From Galerina marginata (taxonomy: Eukaryota > Basidiomycota > Agaricomycetes > Agaricales > Galerinaceae), in the NCBI GenBank assembly GCA_023014335.1, contig JAECYW010000003.1, positions 4,030,001 to 4,094,000 on the forward strand: a DNA stretch of 64,000 nucleotides. Direction: 5' to 3'. A model generated the notes under the pieces. It saw only the letters and a program-made list of their open reading frames with translations, ran no database searches and was not told where the DNA came from. The first letter of the stretch is position 1, and each line of letters begins with the position of its first letter. Made by a program: the position numbers and the translations under genes. Of this stretch, positions 56,536-64,000 are shown one piece after another.

Positions 56536-57792
56536 TGTCGCTTGGGATTGTATCAGTTGGCGCTTAACTCTTGATCATATACGAGCTTTCTTCCTAGGTG
56601 GACATCAAAATTGTCACTCCTTATATCTGGAAAACTGTGGCGCAGTTGAGAATTTGTATGAAAAGAGGTGAAATTATGGGACATTAAGAAATAAAAAATA
56701 CGCCTCGTACGTCGGTATAATCCTCGAGCTTAGATAAAGACTAGATAATCACAGGTCCCCACGCCTGAAGACCAGTAACAGGAATTGAACATAGGAAGCT
56801 AAAATTATTGTAGTAGTGATATCTTTGAGATCAGACATTGCCACTGGCAGAAACGGCACATGTACAGTCGGGGCAGAATTGATTAATGGTTCGGGCTTTG
56901 AGAGAATTTCAACATTAGATTACTTATAAAAGGCTAAAACCCACTGTACTGCTCGGGGAATCTGCGGCTGTCAAGAATAATGGCAAGTGCGAAAGTTCAG
57001 TAACCGTAAATCCAGCAGGAGAAAGGGACATCGTACAATTGTCTGCAGGTCTCCTTGCATTTTGGGGGTACACAATCTTTTGGATGATTCGGACTGAATA
57101 TACAATTCACTGCAGTGCATTTTATCTAAAGACGAGGAGAGATCATGGAATCGCATGTCCAGTTGGAAACTGAACTTACGATCTCGTCTGGCTACCCCTT
57201 ACATTAAACTCGGCGAAGAAATATAATACGTATGTGGCTTACTTGTAGCTCGACGTGATTGCAGCGCTTATAGAAATTTGTGACTCTATTTACGATGTGG
57301 CCTTCATGAATACCGTATGCGTGTAGCGAATTTCGTGAGAGGGAGACTTACGAGCGACGGTGACATCCTTGACGCTCACTTAAAGTTGACAGTCTGTCAG
57401 TTGGCGGCGACAGTTGAGAAATGGCTGGGATATCGTCGGTATGAAATTCTTTTGGGCTATGGCCCGCCCCTCGGGTTTGAAGGGTTATACGACGAAAACA
57501 CATTTGCTCTGAAGTATTATTTGGCATTAGAATAGGCATCGCCGTGACGCTATACACCCCTCGTTAGGTCTCGAGTAACTCAAGGACGAGTAACGCACAA
57601 TTTTTTAGCCTGGTTCAGTTCAGTAGAGGCTACGAGGTCGCCTCCGTTATGTAGTGCAACATCTTGCGCCTGGTTTGAGATCTCCGCGCTACTGACATCC
57701 TCTGACAAAAAATCAATGTTAAAGTGACAGGAGCAACGAGAGCTGAGACGAGTTTGAGGTGAAAGTTCACTGAATATAACTTGACAATGGAC
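56536..57792. other. Intergenic without a recognised gene
   Basis: The frame at 57,317-57,535 (plus, 72 codons, MRVANFVRGRLTSDGDILDA) and the one at 56,971-57,156 (minus) have no recognisable domain. Nothing else was seen. Confidence 0.35.
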
Positions 57793-58766
57793 TCACCATC
57801 GTTTTTGTCTCCAAGATCGAGCTTCGGTGGTAATGAAAGAACATCGTGGGCATTGTATCTTGGCCTCCGTTCCTACTGTCTTCGTCATCTGAAATTTGAC
57901 AACAATACTTATCTCAAGGACCACCCCTTCTTTCGCCACCTTGGCAAAAGACGAACGAGGCAATAAACGACCGTCAGGCAGGATTATTTTGTAGTCACCT
58001 CTCTCTACGTATGCCTGACTAACTCGATTCTGAGAATAGCCGTTCAGCACGTAATGAAAATTCTGATTTGAACTCGATCAAAAATAAACCCTGAGATCAT
58101 GTGTGGTGTGCTTACCTCCCAAGAGGAACAAAATAAAATGGGAATGGGTATTGTGTCTCCCAAAGCGTCCACTACGCAGATCATTTTGTCCTTTATTCTG
58201 GCCTGAGAAGAATAGCTCGTTTGGTTAACGACTGAAGTTCCATGGGAAGCAGACGGTCCTTGATGTAGAAACTCAAGGCTATACCGATATGAAAAACATT
58301 GGAACAGAAATTTAGATATGCAACAATATCTAACTCACGAGTTCATGGAAGCTAATAACAAAGCCAGCTTTAATCGATGACCGGACAGCTTTGCAGTCAA
58401 TGACTCCGTCTCGTCGGAGGCTGCCCATACAACTCTACGCCAAAGATTCGGGATACTGGTAGAAGCCAATGACTCTCGAAAAATTGCGATTTTGTCCGAC
58501 AATTCCACCAATGCCATATGGCATTGAACTACCTCCGGACACACGAAACGGGCAAGTGGTTCACCCAGAGGTGTTGACTCGTAATGCTGTAATGCGAATT
58601 GTGTAAGGATGAGGACTTGTTGTAAGGATCGTAGCTCCGTTGCAAGAGTGTCGCATTCCTTTGATATGTTTCTATTGTCGTAGATAACTTGTATAATTGG
58701 AGCAATTAAACCAGCCGTAGCGAGTATGTCCCCTAGAGAGCCGGCCGTAAATGCAAATACTGGCAT
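57793..58766 (-). CDS. Fungal ubiquitin-like-domain protein (ULD-type)
   Basis: Exon 1 (58,766 to about 58,338) reads MPVFAFTAGSLGDILATAGL followed by a helical region (CDTLATELRSLQQVLILTQFALQ, then KLSGHRLKLALLLASMNS). This is the N-terminal module seen in many Agaricomycete ubiquitin-like-domain proteins. After a 70-80 bp intron, LEFLHQGPSASHG and MICVVDALGDTIPIPILFCSSWE begin the ubiquitin-like fold. A third exon (from about 58,072) gives NFHYVLNGYSQNRVSQAYVERGDYKI, LPRSSFAKVAKEGVVLEISIVV and a closing CPRC motif, with a stop at 57,793. The whole is about 290 residues. Families of this kind are expanded in mushrooms and their biochemical role is not established. No break was seen. Confidence 0.75.
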
Positions 58767-59644
58767 TTGAAGGTTAAACAGGAGAGGAATGTCCGATCGG
58801 GAATGCCTGAGGGGGAAGATAAAGGAAGGAACCCAGTTATGAGGACTATTGGGACCATCTGACCAACACTGCTTTCATGCTCTTTCATGCTGTGCCTTCG
58901 GCAAAACAATGATGGCTCGTTATTCCGAATGTTCGCCTCAGTTTTCCACCTTTCGCTCAATTTGGTCAACATCATACTATATATAGCACAGTGCGGCAGA
59001 CCTTTTCCTATATCTAAGATTCCATGTTTTCGGTGCCCAGTACCCTCTCTAAAGCGCCAAAGATTGGAGTTGTCCGAAACATCTTCGTCGGTATCTCTAG
59101 GTTCTCCAGATTGTCTGCAGTCTCCATTGCGGCAAGGAGAAAAATCAAATATAAGATTACCTGGGTCACGTGGTAAGTGGTCGAAGTATACTAAAGGGCA
59201 TGTAACGCACGTAGAAGATAAAACCTGAGTGCCATTGTAAAACAAGGTGAACGATGGAGGACCAGGAGGAGTGATTTACAATTTGCCTGAGACTGGACAG
59301 GAGAAGGGTTCGTGAGATATTATGGTGTAATTGATTGATGGCCCGGGGATCGGGCATCCCGCCTCGCACCTGCCAAGTTGCCTCGCACACGAACTATAAT
59401 TCTGACTTGATTCTGACTAACTGCTACGATTAGGCGCGTGTATTATCCAAAACCGCAGAACATTAACTCAAATTCAAATGGCACTGTTTCTCGTCCCATG
59501 ATCACAGCAATAAGTAATCCGGGGTTTCGATATTCTTAGCATGGCTCATGAGGAGGACAGCCCCGTCAAAGCAGTGACGCGATTGACACTTGTTCGTCTC
59601 TTATTTACTCTGTCTGCTACTCTACACTAACACTACCCTCAGCC
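58767..59644. other. Intergenic; one doubtful minus-strand frame
   Basis: A minus-strand frame at 58,733-59,245 (170 codons) overlaps the start of the ubiquitin-like gene in another frame and has no recognisable domain, so it is not called. The rest should contain the promoters of the two divergent genes. Confidence 0.4.
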
Positions 59645-60944
59645 ATGGCTTTATTTCTTCATCTTCCTCAAGAAACTGTCGACGAATTCGTCGACTATGT
59701 ACACGATTCCGACTCGGACCGTCAACACCTTCTCACTTGCACCCTAATTCACCGTTCATTCCTTCCACGTTGCCAGTTCTATCTGTTCTCCACCATTTAC
59801 TTAGGCGGCGTGGGGGACACAAAGAGGAGTCGAAGGATCAATGAACTCTACGACATCCTTCAACGCAAACCTTACTTAGCCCAGTTCATACGGGAACTGA
59901 GGCTGTCGGTTTCTGGCATGAACCCGTATTGGCTGACGTATGATCGTTCATTCATCCAGGTCATGGAGCTTCTTGTGGAACAGGGATGCGTTCTCCATAA
60001 ATTCGCGATTGTGAAAGCAAACCCATCTTGGTCCGCCAAAATAATCGACCCCGCTGTCTTCACGAAACAAATTGCGCCGCTCGTGTCTTCGGTTCGATCA
60101 TTGGAGTTTGGAGAGTTAGGAAATATACCGGCGAATTTAGTGACCTCCTGCGCCGAACTTCAAAGCCTCATCCTCGATGGATCCGACTTTGTCCATTCAC
60201 AATTTGAATATACTGAACACCTTCCAAAGAATTTGCCAAGAACTGCCGCGAATCCTTTGGTACGGCACCTTGAAATATCAGGCTCAGTCGACACTCTATC
60301 CAACATAGGACTCCTTGGCGACAATCCCCCGAACTCATGTGCTCAGGCTTTCGACATTAGCCGAGTGCGCTCGTTCAAGGTTTCAATATCTTCCTGGGAC
60401 GCCAAGCGAATGGCTACTAGGGTAATGAAGGTCACCAACAGGCATCTCCAAACATTATCTGTGTTATTGGATAAGCCAGAATTCCTAGGTAATTCTTTTT
60501 TTCCTTGCAATGGCAAGAAACCAGCTCAAATTACCATGTTTTATAGGTGGTTTTAGTCTAAGCGAATCGAAGGCGTTGAGGATTTTGGAGCTCGAGATAA
60601 TACTGGGCCCTCGCGACACACTGGATCTGTTGGCTTCCTTCCTGAAGTTGATTCCGCACGACAATGCCCTCGAGAAAATCACAGTACATGTTCGCAATAG
60701 GTACCCAACGCGCTGGGATCGCATGCTCATGGAAGATTTGAATTGGCGCCGGCTGGATGAAGCCCTCTCCGTCCTGTCAAAAAATAGGCCGCTTGAATTC
60801 AGCTTTACTCTCGATTTCGAAGACACGCGAACGCTGTGGACGACTTTCGATGTCGACGCAGGTGCCAGAGAATGGGAAAAGCGAGCACGCGAAAAGTTAC
60901 CGAGGACGGTTTCTCTGCCAGAGATCAGCTTATGCTTTGCATAA
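59645..60944 (+). CDS. F-box-like protein
   Basis: Two exons, 59,645-60,488 and 60,547-60,944, joined as FLG|GFSLSESKALR. The protein is about 413 residues. The start MALFLHLPQETVDEFVDYVHDSDSDRQHLLTCTLIHRSFLPRCQFYLFSTIYL is the standard Agaricomycete F-box opening. It is followed by leucine-spaced segments (FIRELRLSVSG, VRSLEFGEL, LQSLILDGSDF, LRILELEIILG) of an irregular repeat domain. By family knowledge it is an SCF adaptor candidate. The target is unknown. The frame is intact, with a well-placed stop at 60,942-60,944. Confidence 0.82.
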
Positions 60945-61301
60945 CAAGTTGAGCTCTCCTGCAAACTTTAAGCATAAGCCTCACTGACCAAGTTACTACT
61001 ACAATTAAGCCTTGTATAGAATTTTGCGTGGGTGACAGTCATGTGGGGAGCAACCTTCCAATCATATTCTACTCTAGCACGGCTGCGTTGTAGATAGTAG
61101 GCCAACATTTTACAGGTGTCGACGATGCCGGCTAGCAATCCATTTCAACGTTGCTTTAAAGCGCCATCCTCGCAACCGTACACTATTCTTTTTAATTCTT
61201 TTCGAGGACACAATTTATTATCGGTTAGATTGCAATTACGAACAGGCTGATTCGGAGCGGCGTGGTAAGTGTGTGATTAAGTCCGTACGCATGCTTAAAA
61301 T
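60945..61301. other. Convergent 3' intergenic region
   Basis: Lies between two convergent F-box genes. A T-rich stretch near 61,190 is the only notable composition. Nothing else was seen. Confidence 0.45.
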
Positions 61302-64000
61302 TCAAACGGCTTCGCCGAAAGACTCTGATTCCGGTTTTGGAACGGAATATCCAATTCTCTGCTCGAAATCGCGAGAAAATCGTTCGAACATGAAAAGGTC
61401 GCGGGGTTCCTCCGGCTCAAGAATAGCGTGCCTGGACACCGATTGTTAGCAGTCTGTATAGCGGACAAGCGTTAGAGGTTTCAACGACGTACGTGTCCGC
61501 GAGATGACAAAAAATCTCGCCGCGATCTTGTAGATCTGTCATATACAGAGAGCAATGGCCACACGTCCATAGTTTTGCATCCCATTTGGGGTCAATCCGT
61601 TCTGTCCTTTTGACCTCATCAGCGACTGTGGCCGGAAGCACCTGCCAGCTGCATCCTTCCACTGGAGACTCCCGTCGTGTTCCTCGATGCCAGTGAGGAG
61701 AATATCGTACAGCATGAGAAACCTGAAGGCAGTCTGTTAGTAATTATGTATTGAGTGTAGGGTGACAGACTTACGGCTCTACGCCATGAATATCCGTTGG
61801 CCATCCAGAGGTTGGCCGAGACTTGGATAGGTTTACATAGACGACAACTGAATCGAAGATCCTTCTGATCCATGTCAGACACCGATGCCGTCTTTGGATC
61901 CAATCCAGCAGATTGGACGAGGGAACTTGCAGTTTGTGCGCCTCGCAGAGAAAAGCTCAACGACATTGCGCTCCGGTTAAAGGTGAGATTATAATCTGCA
62001 TCACAATGATGCGTCATGAGTTCCTCCACTCCAATGATACTGCAGCGTTCGTGATACCGAATACATTGGCCTTCGCACTGAAACACCGACGTGGCCAGTT
62101 CCAAGGGATCTACTAGGTCGTGCGGCGAAGATGCCGCCTCGGGCTGGTGGGCATTATCAGACAGGTCGGTCTTTTCCACACGAAGGATGTCCCTAAACTC
62201 TTCGAGTTTTCTTTCCGAGAGGGAAGAGAGCAATGCAGGCAACATCTTCATCCCATCTCCGAAGTCCTCCGCGGTGACGACGACGTCCGTAGGAGCTTCG
62301 ATCAACTGGGCGAATGGCTCAAGCTCGCAGATGTCGAGAGTTCGAGGTAAATACCTCCACTGAGACGGAACGAGCGACCGTTGGTACGTTTGGTATAGAT
62401 CATGCACGATATTCCTTCGGGTATCCATTAGGGTGGCTCTCTCCGCCGCGATTCTCTCTTCCTGGAATTGCAGGATTTGCGGTTCCAAGATAGGCAGAAT
62501 TCGTTTCCAAACTGATAACGAAGATGAAGTTGAGCTCTAGGAACGGCGACATAAGTAAGAATGGAGACTTACTACGATCTGTAAGCTGTATTGTTGAGCT
62601 CAGTTCAGGCTCAAATTTAAGGCGTATAAAATCTCGTTCGTCGTAGCCCATCTCTCTGAGACGGTCGTAAATCCTGTGAAAGACATTAGATAAAGAAGTA
62701 GGTCAGTCTTGGAGGACGGCGTACGCTTCCCGACGTCTTTCCACGAGAGTATCTTTGTTGGTTCGACGGTCTCGATCGTCCTTTTTAACCCATTGTTGGT
62801 ATTGACGAGCAGACTACCAGAACGGAATAAGGAACGCTATGAAGAATAAGTCAAGTGAATATCAACTTACCGAATGAATCTCTTGCACAATATTTCCTTG
62901 TTTCTGCTTAAACTCGTGCAGTTTAGTCTTCGCGTCCTGCTGCCCTATGACCACGTTTTGCTCCAGTGCAGCCACCTTCTGGAGCATCATCTCAACATCT
63001 TCTTTCCAGAAGAAGCGGCTATTACTCCGATTATTTGCCCATGGTCCGGCTAGAATAGAAAAACAAAGTGAGTTAATTATACAACGCACTATGCCAAAAC
63101 ACCAGGAAGAACTGAACGTACTTTCTGTATATGGGACGAGATCGAAAATAGTCTTGTCGAGAATCCGCAGGTCTTTCTTCAGCCTCGATTCCACAAAGAT
63201 ACTGTTCAAGATGGACGGAAATTGCAAAGAAATTAAAGATCGCCGAAGTAGAGGGAAGGCGGAGAGTTCATATGAAACTCACCCGCTTTTCTTGCATTTA
63301 AGACAAAGGCGTCTTCTCAGCATGAAATCTACAGCTTTGACCTGCTTCGCGCCGCAGTTCTTAAAGGCATGAGAATCAGTATGTCAGCTCAGCAGTTAAA
63401 GGAGACAATCACATACCTGACAGGCATTCCCAAAGACTAACGCTGCCCAACCCGGTTCTGTCATGTCGCTGGGCGGCTCCGGCGCACCACGACGTTCCCT
63501 TGCCGCTTTCCAGACAGTGATTGCGCCATGTGATGTTAAAGTCTCTCTGAACATCTTGCTCGTCCTCGCTACGTTGACGATGTCCATTGGATTGAGCCGC
63601 CTAAAAATCTAGAATAGAGAATAACGGAAAGATTCTTTAGACACAAAAATAGTCAGGAAAGCGGAACCCACACCTCGAATAACACGTCAAGAGGCATCGT
63701 GGGGAGGAGACTCAAGTTCTTCTCCTGACGATTCTTGTGCTTTAAGGGCAATTTAGCTTTCGCCGAGGAAGTTGTCTTTGTCCGTTTCGTTGCCGGGGCT
63801 TTCGTCCTGGCTGTCTTTTTATCATTACCTAGGAACAATTCACGCGTTAGAAGAAGAGAAAACCACACAAAAATACAAGTATTCACCATAATCATCGTCC
63901 TCGTCAGAGGAATTAACTTCCACTGCTTTGCTGTCGGAAGCCGTGCCTGCATCTTCGAGGAAGTCATCCCCATCCTCTTCCTCGACGGCCCTTCGTTGAA
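61302..64000 (-). CDS. Cysteine-rich F-box protein, 5' end beyond the window
   Basis: Enters from the right edge in an acidic frame (RRAVEEEDGDDFLEDAG, then SSDEDDDYG), spliced to a Lys/Thr-rich segment (KTARTKAPATKRTK). The F-box follows: LSLLPTMPLDVLFE joined across an intron to RRLNPMDIVNVARTSKMFRETL near 63,600. A CxxC...CxxC pair (NACQNCGAKQ and LCLKCKK, 63,290-63,425) suggests a zinc site. Later parts include VEMMLQKVAALEQN, YDRLREMGYDERDFIRLKF, a long exon (about 62,510-61,770) with FSCRLCKP, then a terminal WTCGHCSLYMTD and HAILEPEEPRDLFMFERFSRDFEQRIGY. The stop is at 61,302. About 10 introns of 50-60 bp are present. This architecture is common in mushroom genomes. Likely an SCF adaptor with DNA- or protein-binding zinc sites, by inference. 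Confidence 0.8.

Noticed and set aside
58733..59245. 170-codon minus-strand frame
   Set aside because: It overlaps the start of the ubiquitin-like gene in another frame, lacks a recognisable domain and has no neighbouring exons.

Overview
The window looks like nuclear DNA of a filamentous basidiomycete, most likely an Agaricomycete. Genes are split by many introns of about 45-60 bp with GTRNGT donors and CTRAY branch sites. The recognisable genes are a spliceosomal Brr2 helicase, a fungalysin (M36) protease, P-loop GTPases, a ubiquitin-like-domain protein and F-box proteins, a mix typical of mushroom-forming fungi. No rRNA, tRNA, CRISPR or viral gene was recognised.

Left and centre (1-37.6 kb). 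This half is dominated by broken and rearranged copies of BRR2, whose single intact copy lies at 37,668-44,957 (+). Relics of the 5' end lie at 425 (+), 8,300 (-), 13,930 (+, traces only) and 23,640 (+). Relics of the 3' half lie at 2,725-5,945 (-) and 9,972-11,760 (+). Three 5' relics break off at the same point and continue into the same non-BRR2 repeat cassettes, so they share an already rearranged ancestor. A much younger copy at 26,669 (+) encodes only the N-terminal region. It differs from intact Brr2 almost entirely at synonymous sites. Between the relics lie cassette arrays full of splice-signal-like motifs, a pair of GTPase genes (15,545 and 19,869, +), a 71-bp tandem array in which every unit looks like a complete small intron, several fold-back hairpins and an array of exon-intron-like units at 29.1-29.9 kb.

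Right (37.6-64 kb). This half has normal gene density: BRR2 (+), an unidentified gene convergent with it (-; a degenerate copy lies next to the 9.97-kb BRR2 relic, so both genes were duplicated together), a secreted M36 metalloprotease (+), a Ser/Pro-rich basic protein (+), an F-box/LRR-like gene with an in-frame UGA (+), a ubiquitin-like-domain gene (-), a second F-box-like gene (+), and a cysteine-rich F-box gene running off the right edge (-).

The strongest leads are: (1) the stand-alone Brr2 N-terminal-region gene that appears to have been under purifying selection; (2) the array of intron-like 71-bp units separated by a variable 3-nt spacer; and (3) other repeat families here whose units also carry splice-site-like ends. 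Exon boundaries were set by eye from splice motifs and reading-frame continuity, so they are models, not transcript-supported annotation.
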